Positions 1-8,618 of a stretch of 64,000 nt of DNA are shown in pieces. Location: contig JAJEJA010000046.1 in assembly GCA_022828145.1 (NCBI GenBank), forward strand, positions 19,916 through 83,915. The letters run 5' to 3'. The notes beneath the pieces are model-generated. The model was not told the DNA's origin, ran no database searches, and was given only the letters and a program-made list of their open reading frames with translations. A program made the position numbers and the translations under genes. Origin of the DNA: Candidatus Poribacteria bacterium (GTDB lineage Bacteria > Poribacteria > WGA-4E > WGA-3G). Each line of letters opens with the position of its first letter. Position 1 is the stretch's first letter.

Positions 1-2
1 CC

Positions 3-329
3 GAAGTGCTTTATGATGAGAACGGAAAACCTATTGCACAAAAGAATAATGCGTTTCTTCATAAGCTTTTAGATTATGATCGGCTGATTATTGCTGGACA
101 AGCAAAAAGCCACTGTGTTGCTTGGACAATCAGTGATCTGTTAGATGAAATACAACAGACTGACACAAGTCTAACTGAAAAGGTATATCTCGTTGAAGAT
201 TTGACATCACCCGTTGTTGTTCCCGATATTGTAGACTATACTGATGCTGCTGATGCTGCTTTTGCAAAGTTTTCTAATGCGGGGATGCATATTGTTAAGT
301 CTACTGAACTGATAGATCGTTGGGTATGA
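3..329 (+). CDS. Isochorismatase-family cysteine hydrolase, C-terminal part
   Basis: Only the last ~109 codons lie in the window; the frame is open from base 3, so the gene begins upstream. The stretch AGQAKSHCVAWTISDLL matches the nucleophile region of isochorismatase/nicotinamidase-like hydrolases, with the Cys of KSHCV as the probable nucleophile. It is followed by a strand and helix (VYLVEDLTSPVV, then DAADAAFAKFSNAGMHIV) usual for the end of this Rossmann-like fold. The catalytic Asp and Lys lie upstream of the window, so the substrate (nicotinamide or another amide) cannot be judged. The gene ends in TGA and is followed by a dispersed hairpin repeat. Confidence 0.7.
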   Translation, partial: EVLYDENGKPIAQKNNAFLHKLLDYDRLIIAGQAKSHCVAWTISDLLDEIQQTDTSLTEKVYLVEDLTSPVVVPDIVDYTDAADAAFAKFSNAGMHIVKSTELIDRWV

Positions 330-370
330 TAGACTACTGCTTAGTCAAGTGTCTTTTGATGGTATAAAAT

Positions 371-440
371 AGTCGGGAATCGGAGTTCCCTCCTACAATA
401 CAAAAGATTCTGTAGGAGCGATCTCCGAATCGCGACCTAC
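371..440. repeat. Dispersed imperfect inverted repeat (GTCGGGAATCGG family)
   Basis: Two ~26-nt arms, GTCGGGAATCGGAGTTCCC... and ...GATCTCCGAATCGCGAC, are imperfect reverse complements separated by ~16 nt. The same arms occur at 15628-15695, 22940-23021 and 27182-27246, always between genes. It lies between two convergent genes here and could act as a bidirectional terminator; there is no clear T-run. Confidence 0.75.
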
Positions 441-460
441 AAAAGTATATTGACTAAACA

Positions 461-2239
461 CTACGACGATTCTTCTGGATACATTCCCTCTATTTCATCT
501 GAGAACTTTTCTATAATCACGTTACGCTTTAATTTCAACGTTGGGGTCATCTCATCTTCCTCCTGTGAGAATTCTCTTTCAAGTAAAGCGAACCTTCGAA
601 CCTGTTCAAAGTCAGCAAAATCTGTCAACCTTTCCCGAATTTCCTTCTGAATGAGCTGGTGTACCTCCCGCGTTTTTAACATTGCACTCATATCTGATGT
701 ATCTACTTCGTTCTCTTTACCCCACGAATTTAGAGCCTCAAAGTTTGGCACAATCAGAGCAGCAACGTTCTTCCTTTCATTCCCAACTAACATAATCTGG
801 TTGATGAAAGGACTCTGTATGAGTTGACTTTCTATCGGTTGCGGTGCGACATTTTTACCATTTGATAGGACGATGATGTTCTTCTTCCTATCCGTAATTT
901 TGATAAAACCATCTTCGTCTATTATGCCTATGTCTCCTGTATAAAACCATCCCTCCGAATCAATCACTTCTGCTGTTGCTTCATCATTGTTGAAGTAACC
1001 CTTCATCACATGCGGACCCCGAGTTAATATTTCTCCATCTTCTGCAATCTGTACTTCTATACCGGGAACAGGTTCACCCACTGTGCCAAATTTCCATTTT
1101 TCAGGATAATTAAGACTAATGACAGGAGATGTTTCGGTGAGTCCATATCCCTCTAATATCAGTATACCCGCTGCATGAAAAAACTCAGCGATGGACTGTG
1201 GTAATGCGGCACCACCGGATATGAAAAACCTAAGACTTCCACCTGTGGCTGCTTTCAATTTAGCGAAAACCAGTTTGTCAGCAATACCTTGCTTGATACT
1301 TAACATTAATGATGGATTCTGTCCTTGTTGGATACTTGTACTGACTTTTGAACCGACAGCCACACCCCAGTGAAATATTTTCTGTTTGAGTGGTGACCCC
1401 GCTTCAACCGCGCGTAGCACTCTGTCGTGCATAGTCTCATATAGACGGGGTACACTGAGCATCACAGTCGGTGATACCTCTTGCATATTTTGTGCTACGG
1501 TGAATGTACTTTCAGCATAAGCAATTTTCGCACCAGAAAACAACGGAACATAATGTCCCCCAAGTCTTTCAAAGACATGAGATAGCGGAAGGAAAGACAG
1601 AAGGACATCAGTTTCTCCGACATCAACGAGAGATTTACACGCATTGAAATTGAAGAGGAAATTTGCATGCGTTAACATGACACCCTTAGGATTTCCCGTA
1701 GTACCAGATGTGTAAATGATCGTCGCAATGTCATCTTCAGTTATGTTATTATCATTTTCTGTCTCTACGTCTTTTCCGTTTTCGCAGACATCAACATAAC
1801 TGACAACACCATCGGGTAATTCGTCTTCAGTTGAATCGTAGAGGATAATAGTTTCAAGTGTTTCAACATTGTCACGAATTGTAACCACTTTCTCCAACTG
1901 TTTAACAGTGGATACACATATAATTTTTGCTCCAGAATCGTTCAGGATATAGCCAACTTGTGCAGCAGTAAGTGTTGAGAACATCGGCACATTAATTGCA
2001 CCAATCTTCAAAATACCAAAGTCTGAGATTGCCCATTCAGGACGATTCTCAGATATAATTGCGATCCTATCCCCTTTTTTTACACCTAAAGAACGTAAGC
2101 CGTTACTGAACTGTTGAATAGAGTCACCAAAGTCAGCATAAGAGATATCTTGATATGTATCACCTTTCTGTTTATATGCTAAAGCGGGTTTATTAGCATG
2201 CTTCTGAATTGAATCTTCAATCATGGCAATAAGCGTCAT
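461..2239 (-). CDS. Long-chain acyl-CoA synthetase (AMP-forming), FadD-like
   Basis: A 592-residue member of the ANL adenylate-forming superfamily that activates fatty acids to acyl-AMP and then acyl-CoA. The P-loop signature YTSGTTGNPKGVMLTH is at residues ~176-191. YGLTETSP, GWFYTGDIG and the hinge DRKKNIIVLSNGKNVAPQPIE follow in the usual order. Length and the eukaryote-like NGKNVAPQPIE motif fit the ~600-residue long-chain class rather than short FadD. The ATG at 2239 is preceded by AGGAGGAAAC and by a good promoter at 2272-2300. Chain-length specificity is not readable from the sequence. It stands alone and converges on the hydrolase. Confidence 0.9.
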   Translation of the reverse strand: MTLIAMIEDSIQKHANKPALAYKQKGDTYQDISYADFGDSIQQFSNGLRSLGVKKGDRIAIISENRPEWAISDFGILKIGAINVPMFSTLTAAQVGYILNDSGAKIICVSTVKQLEKVVTIRDNVETLETIILYDSTEDELPDGVVSYVDVCENGKDVETENDNNITEDDIATIIYTSGTTGNPKGVMLTHANFLFNFNACKSLVDVGETDVLLSFLPLSHVFERLGGHYVPLFSGAKIAYAESTFTVAQNMQEVSPTVMLSVPRLYETMHDRVLRAVEAGSPLKQKIFHWGVAVGSKVSTSIQQGQNPSLMLSIKQGIADKLVFAKLKAATGGSLRFFISGGAALPQSIAEFFHAAGILILEGYGLTETSPVISLNYPEKWKFGTVGEPVPGIEVQIAEDGEILTRGPHVMKGYFNNDEATAEVIDSEGWFYTGDIGIIDEDGFIKITDRKKNIIVLSNGKNVAPQPIESQLIQSPFINQIMLVGNERKNVAALIVPNFEALNSWGKENEVDTSDMSAMLKTREVHQLIQKEIRERLTDFADFEQVRRFALLEREFSQEEDEMTPTLKLKRNVIIEKFSDEIEGMYPEESS

Positions 2240-2271
2240 GTTTCCCTCCTATCTATTATTGAATGGATTCT

Positions 2272-2300
2272 ATAATATCATAGTAGCTGCCTTATGTCAA
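2272..2300 (-). promoter_or_regulatory. Sigma-70 promoter of the acyl-CoA synthetase gene
   Basis: Read on the minus strand: TTGACA (2300-2295), a 17-bp spacer, and TATTAT (2277-2272). Transcription would start near 2265, leaving a 5' leader of about 25 nt with the AGGAGG ribosome site. It lies back to back with the promoter at 2325-2353. Confidence 0.65.
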
Positions 2301-2324
2301 ATTTCCATAATACCCTAAAAAAAT

Positions 2325-2353
2325 TTGACATTTCTGCAGATTTAGCGTATACT
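2325..2353 (+). promoter_or_regulatory. Sigma-70 promoter reading into the CRISPR leader
   Basis: TTGACA (2325-2330), 17-bp spacer, TATACT (2348-2353), directed toward the CRISPR array about 250 bp downstream. Both hexamers are near consensus. A leader-borne promoter would produce the pre-crRNA in the direction that leaves an ATTGAAAC 5' handle. Confidence 0.6.
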
Positions 2354-2602
2354 TATATCAAGCGCATGCATTGTAAACTTACGCGATGTGTCGATTGATT
2401 GTCAATGCAGTCAAAATTGCCTCTGAGCATAGATGGGGACTGGTTTTAGCGTCATTTTTGCTATCAAATCGTGTTTGGTGTAGTGTTCATAAGGGTTTTT
2501 ACCGTTTTTAACAATAATTATCACAAAAAAAAACCCTCGCGCAGTTCGTGTTTGGTTTTGGCAATTTTAGCCCTTACTGTGACTGGGTTCGCAGAGGGGT
2601 AA
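2354..2602 (+). promoter_or_regulatory. Putative CRISPR leader
   Basis: About 250 bp without a gene between the + strand promoter and the first repeat. It is AT-rich with A-runs and T-runs (for example a 9-A run near 2525) and carries no dispersed repeat. The opposite end of the array has decayed repeats, which is typical of the leader-distal end, so this side is taken as the leader. Confidence 0.55.
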
Positions 2603-3838
2603 GTTCAGAAAGACCTTCCCGTTTGAAGGGAATTGAAACCAGATTTCGCTCGCGTTCGTATCGCATTTCTTCACAATCGTTCAGAAAGACCTTCCCGTTT
2701 GAAGGGAATTGAAACTAGAAGGTAAAAAACGAATCCTTTTCCTTCAGACTGGGTTCAGAAAGACCTTCCCGTTTGAAGGGAATTGAAACGAATCCCAACA
2801 ACGGTACCGACACTTTCCACGCCTCAAGGTTCGGAAAGACCTTCCCGTTTGAAGGGAATTGAAACTTTTGCCCCATCATTCTGACCTCTAAATCATTTAT
2901 TGTTCGGAAAGACCTTCCCGTTTGAAGGGAATTGAAACTTCATCTTCTCGTTGGCTAGCCGTTCCAACTCCCAAATAGTTCGGAAAGACCTTCCCGTTTG
3001 AAGGGAATTGAAACAGGAAACGGTGATCTGGTCCCGTTGGTTTTGCAAGGTTCGGAAAGACCTTCCCGTTTGAAGGGAATTGAAACCTTAAGGCCGGATT
3101 CGAAGTTTTCAAAGTATTGGTAATGTTCGGAAAGACCTTCCCGTTTGAAGGGAATTGAAACCATTGGGATCTCCGGTTTCCAACCACCCGTAAGAAGAAG
3201 TTCGGAAAGACCTTCCCGTTTGAAGGGAATTGAAACTCAAGATGTTGAATAATTGCGTGCCTGTTACTATCTGAGTTCAGAAAGACCTTCCCGTTTGAAG
3301 GGAATTGAAACTTTATTATCAGGTTCATTATCTTCTCCTTTTAGTATTTGTTCAGAAAGACCTTCCCGTTTGAAGGGAATTGAAACACCGAAGTGTCACA
3401 CGGGGACACCCGACGTTCGCATTGTTCGGAAAGACCTTCCCGTTTGAAGGGAATTGAAACCGTTATACGGAGTAAAGCTGAAGACTTCCTCTGCCTCTAA
3501 GTGTTCGGAAAGACCTTCCCGTTTGAAGGGAATTGAAACAATAAATAGTGAAAAAGGTAATTTTTTCATTAGAAAACTGTTCGGAAAGACCTTCCCGTTT
3601 GAAGGGAATTGAAACGCATTGTGGCAGTCCAAAATCCTATCCACTTTTTATTGTTCGGAAAGACCTTCCCGTTTGAAGGGAATTGAAACTCGTTAAGGGC
3701 TGCTATCGTGTGACTCAAACGATAATCAGTTCGGAAAGACCTTCCCGTTTGAAGGGAATTGAAACTTTTCCCGTACTCAACCATGACCTTACCTTTTCCA
3801 GGTTCGGAAAGACCTTCCCGCTTCAATAGAATTAAAAC
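2603..3838 (+). CRISPR. CRISPR array, 17 repeats of 37 bp and 16 spacers, no adjacent cas genes
   Basis: Repeats start at 2603, 2679, 2753, 2829, 2902, 2978, 3050, 3125, 3200, 3275, 3350, 3424, 3503, 3579, 3653, 3729 and 3802. Each is 37 bp, begins GTTCRGAAAGACC, holds two overlapping short stems (CCTTC/GAAGG or TTCCC/GGGAA) and ends GGGAATTGAAAC. Spacers are 35-42 bp and all look different. The ATTGAAAC end is the 5' handle commonly seen for type I and type III systems. Repeat position 5 is A in repeats 1-3, 10 and 11 and G in the rest. The last repeat (3802-3838) has several changes in its 3' half, marking the old end. No cas gene lies in this window. Confidence 0.97.
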
Positions 3839-4433
3839 ACAACCTGTCAATACGAGAAGATAACTCTTATCCCGAAAAAATCCTATAATCCTGAAAATCA
3901 TGGTTCAGACAAGCGTTCAGAAAAACCTTCCCGTTTGGCATATAAACATATCGTCCCTACGGGACTGAAAGAGAGGTGGGGTAAACATTCTTCTATAAAC
4001 ATATCGTCCCTACGGGACTGAAGAGAGGACAACCCGTATAACCATAAGGATGCAGAGTGATGCATCAGGGTTCTAAGTTTTCTTAACTTCACATACGATG
4101 AATGCCATACGCGCATTCACATCATTGTTTTTAGGTCTCGCTTCTTTCTACCCGACATACAAAATAGCACTTGACAAAGAATTAGATCGGAAAAACCTTC
4201 CCATTTGAAAGGAATTGAAACAAGATCTATCAATACGAGAAGATAACTCTTATCCTGAAAAAAATCCTATAATCCTGGTTCAGACAAGCGTTCAGAAAAA
4301 CCTTCCCATTTCAATAGAATTAAAACAAAACCTATCAATACGAGAAGATGCCTCTTATCCTGAAAAAATCCTATTAATCCTGAAAATCATGGTTCAGACA
4401 AGCGTTCGGAAAGACCTTCCCGTTTGAAGGGAA
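3839..4433 (+). repeat. Decayed CRISPR tail mixed with dispersed repeat units
   Basis: Four further repeat-like copies lie here: a truncated one at 3915-3937, full-length diverged ones at 4185-4221 and 4290-4326, and one at 4404-4433 cut off by a mobile element. Between them sit three copies of a ~70-nt unit (from 3839, 4222 and 4327; it contains CAATACGAGAAGAT and ends GGTTCAGACAAGC). Part of that unit recurs at 38470-38600 and 63950-64000. A second block (3938-4184) holds two direct copies of ATAAACATATCGTCCCTACG plus a hairpin (GTCCCTACGGGAC). No gene is seen. Confidence 0.75.
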
Positions 4434-4639
4434 GGGTGTGTAAAGTTTTTGCACAGAAGATTCAGGAGCATATCCACCTCCTCCGTGCCTTCCACGATTC
4501 AGACAGATTGCAAAACATTCTTCCATCCTTCCACCCATTCCCTCTCCCATCCTTCCATTCTTCCATCCCTTTTTCCCTTCCGTGTCCTCCGCGCTTTCCG
4601 CGATTCTGACAAACAGAATGACAAAAACTTTACACACCC
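4434..4639. mobile_element. MITE-like element with GGGTGTGTAAAG ends, inserted in a CRISPR repeat
   Basis: A 206-bp element with 18-bp perfect terminal inverted repeats, GGGTGTGTAAAGTTTTTG at 4434 and its complement ending at 4639. The left end interrupts a CRISPR repeat after 30 of its 37 bases. The interior is a pyrimidine-rich CCTTCCAT-type low-complexity run with no open frame. A 200-bp relative with the same ends lies at 63731-63930. No transposase is present, so it would be non-autonomous. Confidence 0.65.
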
Positions 4640-4759
4640 GAAAAACACTTGCATATTATCGCTAAATCGGGTATTCTTTCTATACTTGCAGAGTCTTAGT
4701 TTATCCTCAGCAATAATCCGAGGATTTTATCTAACAATATACAAACTGGAGGAATCTGG

Positions 4760-5458
4760 ATGGCGCAGACACTATCCATAGTGATTCCGATTTACAATGA
4801 AGCGGACCATTTAGAAGAAGTTCTCAGACAGATAGAGGCAGTTGAAATCGGATTGAAAAAGGAACTAATCTTGGTTGATGATTGTTCAACCGATGGTACT
4901 CGTGAGATATTGGAAAAACTCCAAAATTCAGACGATAATGATGCTAAAATATTTTATCACGAGATCAATCGTGGTAAAGGAGCGACTCTAAGAACCGGTT
5001 TTGAACATATAACAGGTGATATTACCCTGATTCAAGATGCGGATTTGGAATATGACCCACAAGACTATCCAAAATTACTGGAACCCATCCTAAATGAGAC
5101 TGCAGATGTCGTGTACGGGTCGCGTTTTATGGAAGGTAGACAGGAAGGTTTATTAAGAAGTTACCTCGCAAATAGATTCCTAACCTTTCTCTCAAATCTT
5201 GTGAACGGTACAAAAATCACAGACATGGAAACCTGCTACAAGGTGATGAAATCGGATATATTGAAAAACATATCACTCACTTCAGATAGGTTCGGTTTTG
5301 AACCAGAAATAACAGCAAAATTGGCAAAACGAAAGTGTAGAATTGTTGACGTGCCGATCAGTTACCGAGGTAGAGACTATCATGAAGGAAAAACTGTGAG
5401 TTGGAAGGATGGTGTGGCAGCCATTTTTCATATTTTCAGGTTCCGTTTTTTTTCCTAA
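4760..5458 (+). CDS. Family 2 glycosyltransferase (dolichol-phosphate mannose synthase-like)
   Basis: A 232-residue GT-A fold transferase. Visible motifs are the opening strand LSIVIPIYNEADHLEEVL (residues ~5-22), VDDCSTDGTRE (~40) and the metal-binding QDADLEYDP (~91). VVYGSRFMEGR, ITDMETCYKVM and the FGFEPEITAKL/SYRGRDYHEGKT stretch close the domain. That order is the DPM1/ArnC-like class that makes polyprenyl-phosphate sugars, but here there is no C-terminal membrane segment. The ATG at 4760 follows GGAGGAATCTGG. The likely role is a lipid-linked sugar donor for envelope glycans; the sugar is unknown. A short gap separates it from the co-directional helicase gene. Confidence 0.88.
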   Translation: MAQTLSIVIPIYNEADHLEEVLRQIEAVEIGLKKELILVDDCSTDGTREILEKLQNSDDNDAKIFYHEINRGKGATLRTGFEHITGDITLIQDADLEYDPQDYPKLLEPILNETADVVYGSRFMEGRQEGLLRSYLANRFLTFLSNLVNGTKITDMETCYKVMKSDILKNISLTSDRFGFEPEITAKLAKRKCRIVDVPISYRGRDYHEGKTVSWKDGVAAIFHIFRFRFFS

Positions 5459-5499
5459 TAGAACCAGCTTAGTCCTTCAAACAAACGGATATGTTGTAA

Positions 5500-7269
5500 A
5501 TGCGTAACCTACAGGATTTATTAAGTGAGGTTGATAGTATACTCAAAAATCCCATCGCACTTGATGCGGAGGCGGGTATTACACAACCTGAAGTGAAGGA
5601 TGATAAACTATTAACTGAATTAGAGAAGCATTTCCAATACAAGGATTTTCGGGACGGTCAACGTGAGATAATTGAGACAATCCTCAACGGTGAAGATGTT
5701 TTTGCTGTATATCCAACCGGACACGGTAAATCGCTATGCTACCAACTACCTGCCCTGATGTTACCGGGTTTAACGGTAGTAGTATCACCCTTAATATCCT
5801 TAATGAAAGATCAGGTTGATACTTTAAGGCAACAAGGTATAAAGCACGTTTCTCTCATCAATAGTATGCAATCTTGGGATGAGAATCGTAATGAAATGAA
5901 CCGTGTCCAGAATGGGGACGTCAAACTCATCTATGTTTCACCTGAAAGACTGCGTAGTAGAAAGTTCTTAGACCTATTAAACACTTCTCTTATTTCACTG
6001 TTTGTGATTGATGAAGCACACTGTATTTCTCAATGGGGACACGACTTCCGTCCTGCATATCTGGCTATCTGTAACGCAATTGACTCGCTGTTCCCTAAGT
6101 CTATTGCGTTATTCACAGCGACAGCACCCCCAGACATTCGAGATGATGTGTTACGTATCTTGAAAATCACAAAAGCCAAGGTGCTTACCGGAGGGATTGA
6201 ACGTTCCAATTTAAGACTCAGCGTTAATGCAATTGAAAGAAAAGACAGAGAGGAACAGAAATACGAACTCCTGAAACAGTATGTATCTTCATTTGCAGGC
6301 AAAGGTATCATATATGCAGGACGCCGTAGAGAGACGGAAGAGATTGCAGACTTCCTTCAGAGACAAGGATATGCCGCTGATTTTTATCATGCTGGCAGAG
6401 AGACAGCTGAACGCAAACATATACAGGAAGCATTCTTTGACGATAGCACAAACGGGTTGAACATCGTTACTGCAACGAATGCATTCGGTATGGGAATAGA
6501 TAAACCGGATATCCGTTTTATAATCCATTGGACAGTGCCTGGAACATTGGAGGAATACTGTCAAGAAATTGGGCGCGCAGGTAGAGATGGAAAACCATCA
6601 GAGTGCATCCTGTTTTATATGCATAAAGATACTGAGTTACATGAATGGTTCATTAGAGAAAGTGCTCCCGATAAATCCTCACTGCTGAGACTCTTACAAG
6701 AACTTGAAAACATCAATGGGGCTGGAGAATATCGATTGATTGCAATGGAGGAATTAGCGTGGAGAATAGGTTTTAAGGACACAAAATTACAAGTCGGCCT
6801 ATCTTATTTAGAGAAGTTGGGATTTATTAAAAGATGGAATAATCTACCTTCTCGTGTATCAGTGACATTTAGGTCACAACCTGAAGATACCAATTTTGAG
6901 CAGTCAAAACTCTATTTACAACTTAGGCAACAACGCGTGACAGATATATTGAGTTTTTGTCAAACGCTTGAACTCAGTCCAAAGTCTTTAATGGAACAAC
7001 TCGTCGAACTGCAGAATGAAGGACATCTTCAGTATTGGGGTAAAGATGAATTAATGCTGATTGAAATACAACAAGATAGCGAGTTCTTCGCTTCAATATC
7101 GGAGGAGCAAATGGGGCTTGGGGACTATGTAAAACACAGAAAAAGCAGAATAGATAAAATGGTCTACTATGCAACTTCTGAAGGGTGCAGGATGAAAATT
7201 ATACGAGATTATTTCGGAGAGGAGGTGGCAGAGGATTACAGGTGCAACAACTGTGATAGGTGTTCATAA
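5500..7269 (+). CDS. RecQ-family ATP-dependent DNA helicase with C-terminal zinc motif
   Basis: 589 residues. Motif 0 (FRDGQREIIETIL, ~50-62), Walker A (PTGHGKS, ~72-78), DEAH (171-174) followed by CISQWGHDFRP, TATAPP, and ATNAFGMGIDKPDIRF with the arginine motif QEIGRAGRDGKP show a complete SF2 RecQ core that unwinds DNA 3' to 5'. The Cys cluster C..KIIRDYFGE...C..CDRC lies at the very C-terminus, after a ~150-residue winged-helix-like region, whereas in E. coli RecQ the zinc site precedes the winged helix. No HRDC domain is present. The family is known to include such rearranged forms. The role is DNA repair or recombination. Confidence 0.92.
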   Translation: MRNLQDLLSEVDSILKNPIALDAEAGITQPEVKDDKLLTELEKHFQYKDFRDGQREIIETILNGEDVFAVYPTGHGKSLCYQLPALMLPGLTVVVSPLISLMKDQVDTLRQQGIKHVSLINSMQSWDENRNEMNRVQNGDVKLIYVSPERLRSRKFLDLLNTSLISLFVIDEAHCISQWGHDFRPAYLAICNAIDSLFPKSIALFTATAPPDIRDDVLRILKITKAKVLTGGIERSNLRLSVNAIERKDREEQKYELLKQYVSSFAGKGIIYAGRRRETEEIADFLQRQGYAADFYHAGRETAERKHIQEAFFDDSTNGLNIVTATNAFGMGIDKPDIRFIIHWTVPGTLEEYCQEIGRAGRDGKPSECILFYMHKDTELHEWFIRESAPDKSSLLRLLQELENINGAGEYRLIAMEELAWRIGFKDTKLQVGLSYLEKLGFIKRWNNLPSRVSVTFRSQPEDTNFEQSKLYLQLRQQRVTDILSFCQTLELSPKSLMEQLVELQNEGHLQYWGKDELMLIEIQQDSEFFASISEEQMGLGDYVKHRKSRIDKMVYYATSEGCRMKIIRDYFGEEVAEDYRCNNCDRCS

Positions 7270-7277
7270 ATTAGGAT

Positions 7278-8483
7278 TTATTGTGTGTAAATATTGCGAA
7301 GAGCTTCTTGGAAAACTGTTTGCAGCGGGATTCCGGTCTGTTCAGCGATGCTTTTACAATCTTCATACTCAGGAACTGTTTTAATGGAAACGCCATTTAG
7401 GTAACCCCGTTTAGCACGGACGGGTCCCCACGGGGTGGTGATTTCAACAGTCTCGCGTTTTAGGATTACACGATCAGCAGCGTAATACCTAACACCGAAA
7501 GTGGTGGTTTCTGTGAGGAGGATATGGATCAGTTTCTGTCTATTTTCTGCGGAACAGATAACATTGATCTGTATTGCAGGGCGTCCCTTCTTCATGAGGA
7601 GCGGGACAAAAAAGACATCTAACGCACCACAATCAAATAATTTCTCCATGACATACCCCGAAACTTCAGGTGACATGTCATCTACATTTGTTTCTATAAT
7701 TTCTATACAGTCATTGGTTTCAGACACGTTGGAGATGTCGCCTATACATATTCGTAGTAGGTTTGGCTGCATTTCAAGGTCTCTTGAACCAGCACCGTAG
7801 CCGACATGAGATACCGTCATGTTAGGCATGACTCCAAATCTATCAGCAAGTGTTGAGATAATCGCTGCCCCTGTTGGTGTAACTAATTCTTTAGGAATGC
7901 CTGTCTGACGAATGGGTATACCTTGCAACAGAGTCATCGTGCCAGGGACAGGAACAGGCATCATACCGTGGGCACATTCAACAAAACCGCGACCGAGAGA
8001 GAGAGGCGAAGCGTGTATTTTCTCTACTCCGAGTTTATTTAGTCCGATAACCGCTCCGACGATGTCCACTATAGAATCGATACCACTGACTTCATGAAGA
8101 TGCACATTTTCTTTTTCAGTATTGTGGACTTTAGCCTCTGCTTCAGCAAGTCTGTCAAAGATGTTTTTTGATTTTTCACGAACGGTTGTGTCTAATTCAC
8201 TTGAATCAATGAGACCGAATATATCGGAAAGGTGTCTGCTGGGAGCATGTGAGTGTTTGTGATGGTTGCTTTCCTGGGAATGCTCATGAACTTCAACTTT
8301 AGCTTGCGTACCAAAAATGCCATGTTTCTCTGTTTTGTGAAAATCAAGACTGAATTCTTCATCCAATTTAAGTTTCGATAATTCTGTTTTGATATAATCT
8401 GGGTCGATTCCTGTGTCAACAAGAGCTCCAAGAACCATATCACCACTAATGCCGGAGAAGCAGTCAAAGTACACAATTTTCAA
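7278..8483 (-). CDS. larC: LarC, nickel-pincer cofactor nickel insertion protein
   Basis: 401 residues of the LarC (former DUF111) family, which inserts nickel into the pyridinium bisthiocarboxylate mononucleotide cofactor of lactate racemase-type enzymes. The family start YFDCFSGISGDMVLGALVD is clear. A His-rich stretch (HEHSQESNHHKHSHAPSRH, ~65-83) suits metal binding, and HLHEVSGIDSIVDIVG and LVTPTGAAI follow. In Lactobacillus the gene is split by a programmed frameshift; here it is one continuous frame. The start is a TTG at 8483 with AAGGAC upstream. LarA, LarB and LarE are not in this window. It converges on the helicase gene with an 8-bp gap. Confidence 0.92.
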   Translation of the reverse strand: MKIVYFDCFSGISGDMVLGALVDTGIDPDYIKTELSKLKLDEEFSLDFHKTEKHGIFGTQAKVEVHEHSQESNHHKHSHAPSRHLSDIFGLIDSSELDTTVREKSKNIFDRLAEAEAKVHNTEKENVHLHEVSGIDSIVDIVGAVIGLNKLGVEKIHASPLSLGRGFVECAHGMMPVPVPGTMTLLQGIPIRQTGIPKELVTPTGAAIISTLADRFGVMPNMTVSHVGYGAGSRDLEMQPNLLRICIGDISNVSETNDCIEIIETNVDDMSPEVSGYVMEKLFDCGALDVFFVPLLMKKGRPAIQINVICSAENRQKLIHILLTETTTFGVRYYAADRVILKRETVEITTPWGPVRAKRGYLNGVSIKTVPEYEDCKSIAEQTGIPLQTVFQEALRNIYTQ

Positions 8484-8563
8484 TTGGGGATAGTCCTTTG
8501 GTAATGATAACTGGAATGAAGACGATTTCTATTGAAACGAATACTAAAGGCAATGTGTTTATA

Positions 8564-8606
8564 CATCATCAGCAGATGTATAATTTCCTATTATCTGCTG
8601 ATGATG
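8564..8606. terminator. Perfect 14-bp hairpin downstream of the sigma factor gene
   Basis: CATCATCAGCAGAT (8564-8577) and its exact complement (8593-8606) with a 15-nt loop, lying 13 nt after the sigma gene stop and before the larC start. There is no T-run on either side, so it may be an mRNA 3'-end or stability hairpin, or a symmetric regulator site for larC, rather than a classical terminator. Confidence 0.5.
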
Positions 8607-8618
8607 CACAAAGAATCG

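Noticed and set aside
2897..3901. Several open frames on both strands across the CRISPR array, with repeated FQFPSNGKVFPN or SIPFKREGLSE peptides
   Set aside because: They are translations of the 37-bp repeats and spacers and have no coding evidence.
4374..4781. Open frames rich in Pro, Ser, His and Phe before the GT2 gene
   Set aside because: They come from the pyrimidine-rich MITE interior; no ribosome site or family resemblance.
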